Shown: piece by piece, positions 27,674 to 36,039 of the stretch | Layout: every line of letters begins with the position of its first letter | Position numbering within the stretch: position 1 is the first letter of the stretch | NCBI GenBank assembly: GCA_905209435.1 | Contig: CAJLTE010000022.1 | Span: 1-36,744, forward strand | DNA: 36,744 nt | Direction of reading: 5' to 3' | Source: an uncultured Blautia sp. | Lineage (GTDB): Bacteria > Bacillota_A > Clostridia > Lachnospirales > Lachnospiraceae | Position numbers and translations under genes: made by a program | The notes under the pieces: model-generated | What the model was told of the DNA's origin: nothing | Databases searched by the model: none | What the model saw: only the letters and a program-made list of their open reading frames with translations

Positions 27674-27815
27674 CATTTTACTATTTTGAATAATTTTTTC
27701 TTTATATTTTATGCATTTTTACCATAATAATATTTCATATCATGGTTCTCTATACTTCACCATACATAATTTCTGTATTGGCTACATTACCACATAAATA
27801 TGAATGTTAAACCAT

Positions 27816-27863
27816 AATAATAAGCCGTCAAAAATACGAACGATTCTTTAACGGCTTATTATT
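27816..27863. terminator. Hairpin after the LysR gene
   Basis: A 13-base perfect inverted repeat (AATAATAAGCCGT, 27816-27828, with 27851-27863) lies 26 bases after the LysR stop. The flanks are only loosely T-rich, so it is a probable but not strong terminator. Confidence 0.55.
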
Positions 27864-27888
27864 CTTTCATTTATTTTCTATCATATTT

Positions 27889-28767
27889 TCAGGCTTCAAA
27901 AGCATTAACTTCATCAATAAATTTATTTACTGCACGGGAATGTGGTATATGCCTCCGCCATGCGATCACGGTGCTTGTTTTAATCTCCGGTGAGAGTTTC
28001 CGCTGGACAAGCAAATCCCGGCGCCAGTATTTCGGGGCTCCTTCTATGGAAATCGGATATCCAAGACCATTCATTGCCATGACTCCTGCATTGGTTCCGA
28101 GGTTGCTTGTAAATGCAATGTTGAGTTTCTTGAAGTCTTTTCCAAACCAGTTGGCAAGCTCGCTCTGGATGTTGACGCGCTCTGGCAGAATCAGAGGTTT
28201 TTCAAGCAGATCGTCTTTTGTAATATATTCTTTTTCAGCAAGAGAATCGTCGGGACGCATCCCTACTACCCAGTGGTCGCTGTTTTTAATCCGGACGTAA
28301 TCAAAGCCCTCTGTGTCTACCGGCTCCAGAAACATTCCGATATCCACCAGACCCTTGTTCATCATTTCGCTGACGATATCGGCAGTTGCTGTGTGAAGTG
28401 CGATCTGTACCATAGGATATTTTTCTCTGAACTGTTTGCATATCTTCGCCAGAGTCTCTACTGCTGCGAATTCTCCGCATCCAATGGTGATCGTACCCTC
28501 GATGAGTTCTTTGTTTCCTTTGAACTCATCTATCAGACGCTCTTCCAGGTCTATGATTTCCAATGCCCTGCGCTTCAGCAGAATGCCCTCGTCCGTGAGT
28601 GTGATATGGTGACCGCCACGTTTAAAGAGAGGCGTTTCCAGTTCTTCTTCCAGGGCTGCAAGCTGACGGGAAAGGGTTGGCTGGGTGATATGAAGCTGTT
28701 CTGCGGCTTTTGTGAAGCTTTGTTCTTTTGCTACTGTCAGGAAGTAGCGTAATACTCGTAAATCCAT
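27889..28767 (-). CDS. LysR family transcriptional regulator
   Basis: This 292-residue protein has the N-terminal LysR winged helix (MDLRVLRYFLTVAKEQSFTK, then AAEQLHITQPTLSRQLAALE). A periplasmic-binding-like effector domain (about 90-290) follows, with ITIGCGEFAAVETL at its first strand. Length and order are standard. The ribosome binding site is weak (GGTGA). It lies upstream of the DapA-like, flavodoxin and CMD-cupin genes on the same strand, and could regulate the paired TGCAA-N4-TTGCA sites ahead of the lyase. The inducer is unknown. Confidence 0.93.
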   Translation of the reverse strand: MDLRVLRYFLTVAKEQSFTKAAEQLHITQPTLSRQLAALEEELETPLFKRGGHHITLTDEGILLKRRALEIIDLEERLIDEFKGNKELIEGTITIGCGEFAAVETLAKICKQFREKYPMVQIALHTATADIVSEMMNKGLVDIGMFLEPVDTEGFDYVRIKNSDHWVVGMRPDDSLAEKEYITKDDLLEKPLILPERVNIQSELANWFGKDFKKLNIAFTSNLGTNAGVMAMNGLGYPISIEGAPKYWRRDLLVQRKLSPEIKTSTVIAWRRHIPHSRAVNKFIDEVNAFEA

Positions 28768-28854
28768 GTTTATTCACCACACAATATTTTTAGATTTTCT
28801 CGAAAAGATATTCAGCAGATTTCCATAGCAATTCCAGAAAATAATTCAGATCCC

Positions 28855-29676
28855 TTATTTCTCTAACAAATATGCATATTTCCTCATCTGAATTCTTAAC
28901 AATGATTCCACACGGTTGCATATTTCCTGCGGATAAACAGATGCTGCTTTCTGGATTTCTGTCTGGATATCTTTGATTGCAAATTTGAATCGTATCTGCG
29001 TACCATACAGGTCTTCTGCTGCCTCAAGCTGTTCATAAAAGTCCGTGCAAAACGGCTTGGCTTCTATTTTTTCCATGCACTGTTCCAGTGGCAGGTCAAG
29101 GGGATAATCCTGTCTTGTATCTGCAAACAGGCAGAGTCCCTGGTCAAAGAAAGGGCTTAAAGAATATTGCTGTGTTTTCTCATCGTAAATAACAGCTATA
29201 TTGTTTGTGTGCCTGTCTTCGTTCATGAAAAATGTATCTATCTCTAACATAACTGTCAGGTATTTTCCAAAATCATTGAGTCCGGTAATCTCCTCTACCT
29301 GTTCTACCAGATATTGAATGCGTTCTGAAATGTCTGTAAATTCGGTCAGTTTTACTGCCAGACTTTCGCCTGTGTATCTACGATATAGCTTTTCTAATGG
29401 AATCAGAACCTGATTTTCTTTTAAAAAATCTGAACTGGAGCATCCGTGAAATGTTTTTCCATTGTATTCAATTGCAGCTGATTCGTACTCAACAAAAGGA
29501 TATGGACAACTGCTCTTCTGCAAAAGGCTGGATATGAGTACTTCTGATAAACCCTCATATCCCATATAATCTGCTTTATACCACATATCATCGATTTTCC
29601 ATTTGAGTTGATCTCCTTTAGATGTATGTCCTGTCTTATGCAACGGAGAATATGCATTAAAATTTAGATTTTCCAT
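28855..29676 (-). CDS. HipA/CtkA-like kinase, probable toxin
   Basis: This 273-residue protein is the compact HipA-fold kinase type. The N-lobe has a phosphate-loop-like KTGHTSKGDQLKW (14-26) and a lysine in MWYKADYMGYEGLSE (Lys34). The catalytic loop is FFMNEDRHTNNIAV (Asp154 with Asn158), and the metal-binding aspartate is in LSPFFDQG (Asp178). It lacks the N-terminal subdomain 1 of E. coli HipA, as do CtkA-type and HipT-type kinases. The HTH gene ends six bases upstream, so the two are translationally close. HipA-type kinases phosphorylate translation or other proteins and arrest growth. Target and toxicity here are inferred. Confidence 0.78.
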   Translation of the reverse strand: MENLNFNAYSPLHKTGHTSKGDQLKWKIDDMWYKADYMGYEGLSEVLISSLLQKSSCPYPFVEYESAAIEYNGKTFHGCSSSDFLKENQVLIPLEKLYRRYTGESLAVKLTEFTDISERIQYLVEQVEEITGLNDFGKYLTVMLEIDTFFMNEDRHTNNIAVIYDEKTQQYSLSPFFDQGLCLFADTRQDYPLDLPLEQCMEKIEAKPFCTDFYEQLEAAEDLYGTQIRFKFAIKDIQTEIQKAASVYPQEICNRVESLLRIQMRKYAYLLEK

Positions 29677-29682
29677 TTTTAA

Positions 29683-30306
29683 TCATCCCTCCCTTTTCAG
29701 AATCATAATCCACTGATGATCATCTGACATACGTCCCTGTGTTTTTTCAATAATTAAAAGTGGATCATAAAAGGGAATATTCATTTCTCTCAGAATATCT
29801 TTCACATGATCGCGTGTTCTGGGGAAGCATCTTTCTTCAAGAAAGTATTCGAAATCATCCCAGGTTGGCTCCGTTACTACTCCGAATGCACGGAATATAA
29901 TCTGGTCTGTGTAGTTTTTGATTTTGATTTTTTCATGCATGAAATCAATGTCTATGGTTGTGCAGAGATTGTCGTGGTTCATGAAATTCATCCGCATTTT
30001 CACATCTGGGTCGTCTGTGAAATGATGGGCTCGTTTTATCTGGCTATAGATTGTCTGACGGGAAACGTGGTACTGCTTTGCGATGTCCGTGATCTTTACT
30101 CCACGGGCCTGCAATGCCATGATATGTGCGATCTGTTCCTCGGTAAAAGAATTTTTTCTTCCAGTGGGATGTTTTTTGGGTGAAGTATTGTTCGTATCAG
30201 ATTGCACGCATCGGTAACTGTCTGCATCTTTGGATATCTGCTGTAGTTCATGAATATCTGTTGTTCCGAAAATCTGTTGTATCTGTTTTTTAAAGTCCAT
30301 ATTCAT
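29683..30306 (-). CDS. HTH protein paired with the HipA-like kinase, probable antitoxin
   Basis: This 207-residue protein has a resolvase-type helix-turn-helix (about 56-92, FTEEQIAHIMALQARGVKIT, then DIAKQYHVSRQTIYSQIKR). A distinct C-terminal domain (about 115-207) contains FLEERCFPRTRDHVKDILRE and DPLLIIEKTQGRMSDDHQW. A longer frame starts at 30339, but that ATG falls inside the promoter spacer. The ATG at 30306 has GGTGGTG just upstream and is the likely start. The C-terminal domain may contact the kinase or replace its missing N-terminal subdomain, as HipS does in HipBST systems. This is inference. Confidence 0.75.
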   Translation of the reverse strand: MNMDFKKQIQQIFGTTDIHELQQISKDADSYRCVQSDTNNTSPKKHPTGRKNSFTEEQIAHIMALQARGVKITDIAKQYHVSRQTIYSQIKRAHHFTDDPDVKMRMNFMNHDNLCTTIDIDFMHEKIKIKNYTDQIIFRAFGVVTEPTWDDFEYFLEERCFPRTRDHVKDILREMNIPFYDPLLIIEKTQGRMSDDHQWIMILKREG

Positions 30307-30329
30307 GTCACCACCTTTTATTTTTTCTG

Positions 30330-30358
30330 AGTATAACATGGCGCAAAAAAAGTGTCAA
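30330..30358 (-). promoter_or_regulatory. Promoter of the HTH-kinase operon
   Basis: Read leftward, a consensus TTGACA (30353-30358), a 17-base spacer and TATACT (30330-30335) form one of the best promoters in the window. The -35 box is inside the distal stem arm of the terminator at 30345-30383. Confidence 0.8.
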
Positions 30359-30383
30359 GAAACTGTTTCTTGACACTTTTTTT
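30345..30383. terminator. Terminator of the Fic gene, perfect 18 bp stem
   Basis: Bases 30345-30362 and 30366-30383 are perfect inverted copies with a 3-base loop. Each arm begins or ends with seven A or T bases, so it should terminate in both directions. It follows the Fic stop by 37 bases. Confidence 0.85.
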
Positions 30384-30420
30384 GATAAAACAGGCAAATT
30401 ATTGTACTTTGAATCGATTT

Positions 30421-31311
30421 TTAATACGCAATTCTAAAATAATCCAAATAAGCTTTATACCTATCCTGTGCAGTCAGGCAGGTATCTGTCAGATAGCCTT
30501 TTTCATTATTCCATTCTTTCAAGCCACGGTAATAGAACATTTTCAGATTGTCCTCGATGATAAACGGAACAATATTATATTTCAGACATTCTTTGAACAT
30601 AATCAGTCTGCCTACACGACCATTTCCGTCCTGAAATGGATGAATACGTTCAAACTTCACATGGAAGTCCAATATATCTTCAAAAGTCTTTTCTTCTTTT
30701 CTGTTATACTCTGCCAGTAGGTTTTTCATTTTATCGGCAACTTCTTCTGGGAGTGCTGTATCCATTCCACCTACTTCGTTTGGTATCTTTTTATAATCGC
30801 CTACAGCAAACCGGTCTTTTCTGGAGTCACTGGTACCACTCTTCAGAATCAAATGTAATTCTTTGATAAACTTCTCTGTCAGTACTGCTCTTGCGTTATC
30901 AATAATCATATCAATACAGCGAAAATGATTTGCTGTTTCAATCACATCATCTACATTCAGTACTTCTTTTTCCACACCTATAGTATTAGTTTCAAAGATA
31001 TATCTGGTCTGATCATGTGTCAGGCGGCTACCTTCGATATGATTGGAGTTGTATGTTAAATCAATCTGTGTCTTATGGTAAATTCCGCCAGAATACTTGT
31101 CTGCTTTCTGTTCTTGCAAAATTTCCAGCAATGTAATCGGATGTTGTTTCTTCTTGTTGGAACGCTCCGGCTTTTCTGCATTTTCAGGAATTTTCCAAAT
31201 CTTGCCGGTAAGAAATGCACCATTCACCCGTCCCTGAGCGCAATAATTTCTGACACTACGCTCTGATATATTCCATTTTTTTGCTATTTCAGCTACTGAA
31301 AGGTATCTCAT
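30421..31311 (-). CDS. Fic family protein with N-terminal HTH
   Basis: This 296-residue protein opens with a MerR/excisionase-like helix-turn-helix (RYLSVAEIAKKWNISERSV, then RNYCAQGRVNGAFLTGKIWKIP). A Fic domain follows with the complete active-site motif HPFQDGNGRVGR (224-235), expected to transfer AMP or another nucleotide moiety to a hydroxyl side chain. The inhibitory motif (S/T)xxxE(G/N) is present as SNHIEG (89-94) ahead of the core, marking a class II, self-inhibited Fic. Having its own DNA-binding domain suggests autoregulation. The GGAGG site is well placed. It lies just upstream of the HTH-kinase pair but ends in its own strong terminator. Confidence 0.92.
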   Translation of the reverse strand: MRYLSVAEIAKKWNISERSVRNYCAQGRVNGAFLTGKIWKIPENAEKPERSNKKKQHPITLLEILQEQKADKYSGGIYHKTQIDLTYNSNHIEGSRLTHDQTRYIFETNTIGVEKEVLNVDDVIETANHFRCIDMIIDNARAVLTEKFIKELHLILKSGTSDSRKDRFAVGDYKKIPNEVGGMDTALPEEVADKMKNLLAEYNRKEEKTFEDILDFHVKFERIHPFQDGNGRVGRLIMFKECLKYNIVPFIIEDNLKMFYYRGLKEWNNEKGYLTDTCLTAQDRYKAYLDYFRIAY

Positions 31312-31413
31312 CTGCTATCCTCCGTCATAAATCAAAACATATGCCACTCTGTTATTTAGTATATCACATTATCGGCAAAAATACTATTTATTCTATCTAT
31401 TATATTGCTGTTT

Positions 31414-31965
31414 TTAGCCGATACAAAACGTCTTTGTTTTCATCATAACGTCCTGAAGAATTCTCAGATTTTCCAATGTATCTTCTGTTTCCAGGGAGTG
31501 ATTTGTATTTTCGTAAACGTACATTGGCACTTTCTGTTTCTGAGAAAGCTCCTCTACTTCAGGAACGATGCTCCATGGGTCTGATGTTCCGATAAAAGAG
31601 ACTGCATCATCATGTTTATAATCATATGTATATTTCAGAGGCGTATACAGAATCTGGCGGCATTTGAGGTTGTGTTTCTCTGCATATGCTGATGCGATGA
31701 TCGTGCCTACGCTTTTTGAGATGAATAATATTTCGTCGTATTTGTTAAAATCAATCGCAGAAAGACTTTTCTCCGCCTGCACATACAAACTCTCAAATGC
31801 CTGCTGCATTTTCTTTTCATTTCCGCGGATGTTCCCGCCATCGTAAGAATAGCTCAATGTAATTGTCTCTTTATATCCACATTCCTGCGACAGTTTTCGT
31901 GAATAGTATAAAAGTGGTTTGTCGCAATGATACCCGATGCCCGGAAAAAATATTGCCAGCTTCAT
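31414..31965 (-). CDS. Small alpha/beta hydrolase-like protein
   Basis: This 183-residue protein starts MKLAIFFPGIGYHCDKPLLY and has a candidate catalytic triad: Ser85 in FISKSVGTIIA (an SxSxG-like elbow), Asp129 in FIGTSDPWS and His156 in ENTNHSLE. It is short for the fold, lacking a large cap domain. The substrate is unknown; esterase or peptidase-like activity is possible. AAGGAG lies ten bases before the ATG. It reads on the same strand as the Fic gene, about 100 bases upstream of it, and may be co-transcribed with it. Confidence 0.75.
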   Translation of the reverse strand: MKLAIFFPGIGYHCDKPLLYYSRKLSQECGYKETITLSYSYDGGNIRGNEKKMQQAFESLYVQAEKSLSAIDFNKYDEILFISKSVGTIIASAYAEKHNLKCRQILYTPLKYTYDYKHDDAVSFIGTSDPWSIVPEVEELSQKQKVPMYVYENTNHSLETEDTLENLRILQDVMMKTKTFCIG

Positions 31966-32075
31966 ATTCCATGTTCTCCTTTTCTATTTTCCTTTTAGTA
32001 AATCAAGTAAATATTCACAATCTGCTTCATCACTTATTTGATTCACTCAAATTATTCACCCCGAAATAACAAAGG

Positions 32076-32101
32076 GCAGCACATCCAGTCTGATATGCTG
32101 C
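32076..32101 (-). terminator. Weak terminator after pepV
   Basis: GCAGCA and TGCTGC pair around 14 bases about 30 bases past the pepV stop, followed leftward by a loose T-rich tail. The adjoining bases 31990-32045 show a weak resemblance to the left flank of repeat R1. Confidence 0.4.
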
Positions 32102-32132
32102 TCCACTATTCTTTATAGCCAAATTTATATTT

Positions 32133-33491
32133 TTAGATGGCAAGAAGGTTCTTAATAGCTTCCATATAGATAAGAACTGCTTCTTCCATTCCAGACACAA
32201 GAATATATTCATCCGCGCTGTGGATTCTGTAGTCGATTCCCATTTTCTCAGGTCCGAATGCGATGATGTTCTTGAGGGATTTTGCATAAGTTCCGCCGCC
32301 GATTACCATTGGTTTGTTCTCAGTATCGCCTGTTACATCTGTATATGCTTTGTATAAAGCGTTTACAAGTGGAGATTCTCTTGGGAAAAATAACGGATCA
32401 CCGATCTCCAGGATTTCCATACGGCCGTTTTCGTCTTCCAGTCTGTCTGCGCACATTTTGCGGACTTCGTCTGCTTTTAATGTGACAGGTACACGGATAT
32501 CAATGGTGCAGGAAACTACGCCATTTTCTGTCTTGATGATTCCGTTACATAAAGTAAGATCTCCGTACTCGTCTGCAAATTTAAGTCCGATTCCAGAACC
32601 ATCGCAGGATGTTCCAATATGTGTATTATAGAATTTCACGAAATCATCTTCGAATCCTGCCTTCTCCAGGCATTCAAAAGTAACGCCTGCTGCGTTCACT
32701 CCGAGAGTTGGTGTGCTGGCATGTGCCGGAACGCCTTTTGCGTAAATGCTGAGCTGACCGTTTTCTTCTGTCAGTTTATATTCCTGAAGCTTTGTTTCGG
32801 AAAGTGCTGCTTGCAGCTTTTCTTTCAAGCCTGCTTCTGCCGGAACAACGATAGTGCAGGAATCGCATACAGCATTGGAAACGAAACCGCCATCTGCAGA
32901 AATGATCTTTGTATTCTTGGAATATGCCATCATTCCCATATGACCTTTCTCGCCATGGATACATGGGAAGCTGGCATCCGGTGTGAAGCCGCAGGATAAT
33001 TCTTCTGCTACTTCATTGTAATGTTCCATACATTTGGAACCTGTTTCTTCATTACATCCCATAATGAGACGAACTCTCTTGTTTAATTTTACTCCGGAAT
33101 CGCGTAGAAGTTTCATCGCATAAAGTGCCTCCAGAACAGGGCCCTTGTCATCAGTTGTTCCACGTCCGTATACATAATCGCCGTCACGTGTCAGTTTGAA
33201 TGGATCATAGCTCCAGTCTCCGCCTACAGGTACAATATCGAGATGTCCGGCGATACCAACAATTTCTTCGCCCTCACCCATTTCTGCATAACCGCAGTAG
33301 TTATCCAGATTTACAGTCTTGAAGCCAAGTTCTCCGGCAATTTTAAGTCCCTCTTCCAGAGCTTTGGCAGGTCCCTCACCAAAAGGCATTCCCTCTGCCG
33401 GAGTCCCCAGCTGGGAGTCAATTGCTACCAGTCTGCCAAGGTTTTCAAGCATTTCGTCTGTTAATCCATGAATTTGTTCTTTAATATCCAT
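32133..33491 (-). CDS. pepV: Dipeptidase PepV / Sapep, peptidase family M20
   Basis: This 452-residue di-zinc metallopeptidase cleaves dipeptides in the cytosol. Metal and catalytic motifs are GIAGHLDIVPVGGDW, GRGTTDDKGPVLEALYAMK, MGCNEETGSKCMEHY and TPDASFPCIHGEKGH, the pattern of the PepV subgroup. A lid/dimer domain and the C-terminal histidine segment IHSADEYI follow. The upstream ATG at 33509 would overlap the GGAGG site; the ATG at 33491 uses that site with an 11-base gap, so I chose it. It is a single gene ended by a weak hairpin. Confidence 0.93.
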   Translation of the reverse strand: MDIKEQIHGLTDEMLENLGRLVAIDSQLGTPAEGMPFGEGPAKALEEGLKIAGELGFKTVNLDNYCGYAEMGEGEEIVGIAGHLDIVPVGGDWSYDPFKLTRDGDYVYGRGTTDDKGPVLEALYAMKLLRDSGVKLNKRVRLIMGCNEETGSKCMEHYNEVAEELSCGFTPDASFPCIHGEKGHMGMMAYSKNTKIISADGGFVSNAVCDSCTIVVPAEAGLKEKLQAALSETKLQEYKLTEENGQLSIYAKGVPAHASTPTLGVNAAGVTFECLEKAGFEDDFVKFYNTHIGTSCDGSGIGLKFADEYGDLTLCNGIIKTENGVVSCTIDIRVPVTLKADEVRKMCADRLEDENGRMEILEIGDPLFFPRESPLVNALYKAYTDVTGDTENKPMVIGGGTYAKSLKNIIAFGPEKMGIDYRIHSADEYILVSGMEEAVLIYMEAIKNLLAI

Positions 33492-33541
33492 TATATTTGT
33501 ATCCTCCATTTAAATAATGTTCTTCTTATAGTTATTTTATC

Positions 33542-33568
33542 GTAACTGTGAAGGCACTGAACAGTTAC
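33542..33568. repeat. Inverted repeat ahead of pepV
   Basis: GTAACTGT (33542-33549) and ACAGTTAC (33561-33568) are perfect inverted arms around 11 bases, in the short region between the broken DUF6440-like gene and pepV. It may be a terminator remnant or an operator for pepV. Confidence 0.4.
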
Positions 33569-33587
33569 ATTTTGTCAAAATTAATCT

Positions 33588-33668
33588 TCAATCGGAGTGA
33601 CAACAGATTTCTGTCCCTGTCACCGCACCCTGAGAATAAACTTTTTTGAATCTCTCGTTTTTGGCCAT
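33588..33668 (-). pseudogene. Truncated DUF6440-like gene, N-terminus only
   Basis: A GGAGG site precedes an ATG at 33668 that opens a frame reading MAKNERFKKVYSQGAVTGTE and then ending after 26 codons. This opening resembles small DUF6440-family proteins of clostridia, which are usually about 60 residues; the rest is absent, so a deletion probably removed the 3' part. A TATAAT box reads leftward at 33760-33765. In the remainder of 33510-34065 I see only the inverted repeat TTGCGCGTC/GACGCGCAA at 33964-34008, about 58 bases after the UPF0016 stop. Confidence 0.45.
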
Positions 33669-34065
33669 TTTATTTTCCTCCAATACTAATTTGCAGCAGA
33701 CAAAATCGCTGCCAGCTATAGCTGATTCAAATACTGTTTCTGATAAATTCTACTTTTTTATTATAGCATACATCTCTCTATAATTGTCGGACTTTCTTAC
33801 ATCCAGCACAGCGAAAAATACATTATTGTTCACCGATAATATCCCATAAGGTGTTTTTGTAATCAAAAGTCATCTATAAGGTTCTCTTTAGTAACTGCAA
33901 CGGTGTTGTGTCTATCTCACAAAAAAGCTCTTTCAATTTCGTTCCTAATTTTTTCCCAAAAACTTGCGCGTCTGACTCATCACTTAAAAACGAGAATACG
34001 ACGCGCAATTATTTAATAACTTTTACAGCTTCTATTATAGAGACACAACATGTCCCTTCATCAAT

Positions 34066-34755
34066 TTATTTAACTTTCTTTTTCTCTCTTCTCACAAAAA
34101 GACAGACACATAAAACAGCAAACACAGCAGTTACAGCTATAAGTACCGGCCATACCGGGATTGGACAGACGCCTGTGCTTATAAGCTTAAGTCCCTGATA
34201 GAATGTATATACACCGAATACAGAGAATATTACAAATGCAAGTGTATTAAGCAGTCCATCCGGAGTCTTGCTCTTTAAAAGATAACCGACTAACATTCCA
34301 AGAATATCCGCTGCAAAAAGTCCCAGTGAACATCCGATCCATACAACAAGCGCTGATTCTATACCTTCATTGGCGCCAAATGTAATGGCAGTAAGCTGTG
34401 TCTTGTCCCCAAGTTCTGCTAAGAAAAATGTACAGAAAACTGCGAGCGGGGCGAATTTAATCTTTGATTTGCCGCCCTCTTCCTCTTCATCGTCATCATC
34501 TCCGGCGATCGTTGATGCAGCAAAATAAAGAAACGCAAGTGCTGCAGCAGTTTTAATGAGCCAGTCAGGAATAAATTCACTGACAAGTCCACCTGCAAGA
34601 ACAGCCAGTCCATTAAGTACAAGGATTGCTGCAGCAGTTCCAAATATAATGTCTTTTAACTTATATTTGGAAGTAAGAGCGATAAGCATCAACTGGGTTT
34701 TATCTCCCATCTCTGCTATGAATTCAGTAAAAAATACCTTTAAAAATAATAACAT
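34066..34755 (-). CDS. UPF0016/GDT1 family cation exporter
   Basis: This 229-residue membrane protein has the family's two inverted halves, each with the E-x-G-D-K-T motif: EMGDKTQ (15-21) and ELGDKTQ (114-120). A very acidic linker (GDDDDEEEEGG, about 85-95) lies between them. About six to seven helices are visible. Family members (TMEM165, Gdt1, bacterial MneA/Mnx) move manganese or calcium out of the cytosol. The AAGGAGATATC site precedes the start. It lies 16 bases downstream of the CaCA antiporter gene, so the two form an operon for Ca/Mn control. Confidence 0.92.
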   Translation of the reverse strand: MLLFLKVFFTEFIAEMGDKTQLMLIALTSKYKLKDIIFGTAAAILVLNGLAVLAGGLVSEFIPDWLIKTAAALAFLYFAASTIAGDDDDEEEEGGKSKIKFAPLAVFCTFFLAELGDKTQLTAITFGANEGIESALVVWIGCSLGLFAADILGMLVGYLLKSKTPDGLLNTLAFVIFSVFGVYTFYQGLKLISTGVCPIPVWPVLIAVTAVFAVLCVCLFVRREKKKVK

Positions 34756-34771
34756 TTTTCTGATATCTCCT

Positions 34772-35773
34772 TTATCTTATGATGATGTAAACTGCATATG
34801 CCGCATAAAATGCAACCATAGCGAATCCTTCAATTTTTCCGATTTTCTTCTTAGTTCCTGCAAATATCCATACACACACTGTAAATGCGATAAGTACACA
34901 CAGATCAATGATATTCTCAGTAATTATGCTGATCGGACTGATCGCTGATGCAATACCAAGTACCATAAGTATGTTAAATACATTGGAACCAATCGCGTTG
35001 CCAAGTGCCATATCGACTTCGTTCTTTCTGGCTGCAACTACTGAAGTTACAAGTTCCGGAAGTGATGTTCCTATTGAAACAATTGTAAGTCCGATAAGTG
35101 TCTGGCTCATGCCAAGGTCAGCTGCTATTCTTGACGCGGCATCTACAGTTACATCTCCGCCGATTGCAATCGCAGCTGCACCGCCGATTATGAACACAAT
35201 ACTGAGCGGCACGGAGATCAATTTAATTTCTTCATCTGAACCGCCTTCAATCTCGACCTTCTTGCCTTCCTTGCTTGCCTTTAATGCAATTTTGATCATA
35301 TAGAAAATATATCCTGCAAACGCACCAATGAATATCACACCGTCAAGATGACCAAGTGTCATGCCTGCCTTATCACCAAATCCAGCAATTCCCAAAAGTA
35401 ATAAAAGTCCTGCACAGATAAGAGAAAACGGGATATCTCTCTTTATTGTTTCTTTTGCAACATCTACTGTAGAAATCATTGCACACACGCCGATAACAAC
35501 CATCAGGTTGAATATATTGGAACCGACTACATTACTTACCGCAAGTTCATTATTGCCAGTCAGTGAAGCCGACACACTGACCGCAGTCTCCGGAAGTGAT
35601 GTTCCCATTGCAACGATGGTAAGTCCGATAATGATAGATGGAACATGCATTCTCTTTGCTACACTTGAGCTCCCCTCTACGAAAAAGTCTGCCCCTTTGA
35701 TAAGCAGTACAAAACCTATTACAAGAAATACAAGCACAAAAGCAAATGGGGCGTTGTTAATGAATTTTTCCAT
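34772..35773 (-). CDS. Calcium/sodium antiporter, CaCA family (YrbG-like)
   Basis: This 333-residue protein has the ten-helix CaCA layout with two alpha-repeats: GTSLPETAVSVSASLTGNNE, then VGSNIFN in the first half, and GTSLPELVTSVVAARKNEVD, then IGSNVFN in the second. It exports calcium in exchange for sodium or protons. A frame from 35797 exists, but the ATG at 35773 has an AAGGAGG site five bases upstream. It heads the operon with the UPF0016 gene. Upstream is a strong leftward terminator (35921-35990) with no upstream gene to terminate, so expression may be controlled by attenuation. Confidence 0.93.
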   Translation of the reverse strand: MEKFINNAPFAFVLVFLVIGFVLLIKGADFFVEGSSSVAKRMHVPSIIIGLTIVAMGTSLPETAVSVSASLTGNNELAVSNVVGSNIFNLMVVIGVCAMISTVDVAKETIKRDIPFSLICAGLLLLLGIAGFGDKAGMTLGHLDGVIFIGAFAGYIFYMIKIALKASKEGKKVEIEGGSDEEIKLISVPLSIVFIIGGAAAIAIGGDVTVDAASRIAADLGMSQTLIGLTIVSIGTSLPELVTSVVAARKNEVDMALGNAIGSNVFNILMVLGIASAISPISIITENIIDLCVLIAFTVCVWIFAGTKKKIGKIEGFAMVAFYAAYAVYIIIR

Positions 35774-35920
35774 ATTTTCCTCCTTTTCATTCTCCACAAC
35801 AGCGCTGTCAGCCGAAATATCTGCTATTACAATTATAACCAGCAGTCAGAAAAGAATCCTGTGATCCTGCCTTGAGTGTTTTACACTATAGAAACGTTAC
35901 AGAGTAATTTTCTGTGGTAT

Positions 35921-35990
35921 AAAAAAAACTCATGTATATCAATTACCAGCCAATGCATCATACATAAGCTGTTAATCGATATACATGAGT
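35921..35990 (-). terminator. Strong terminator in the leader of the cation exporter operon
   Basis: A 13-base perfect arm (ACTCATGTATATC, 35928-35940) pairs with 35978-35990, and pairing continues inward with GATTA/TAATT and CAGC/GCTG. Leftward it is followed by T8 (35921-35928). The nearest gene beyond it is on the plus strand, so a minus-strand transcript would have to start in the short space near a TATAAT at 36013-36018. I found no yybP-ykoY riboswitch signature. Confidence 0.75.
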
Positions 35991-36039
35991 CTCATTATTT
36001 AAGATTTGCCAGATTATACTCTCTAATATAATCAGAATG

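Noticed and set aside
30307..30339. Longer start for the HTH protein at 30339
   Set aside because: The extra codons overlap the spacer and -10 box of a consensus promoter, so they would not be in the transcript.
35774..36010. yybP-ykoY manganese riboswitch ahead of the exporter operon
   Set aside because: The region lacks the conserved GGGGAGUA-type box and paired loops; only a terminator hairpin is visible.
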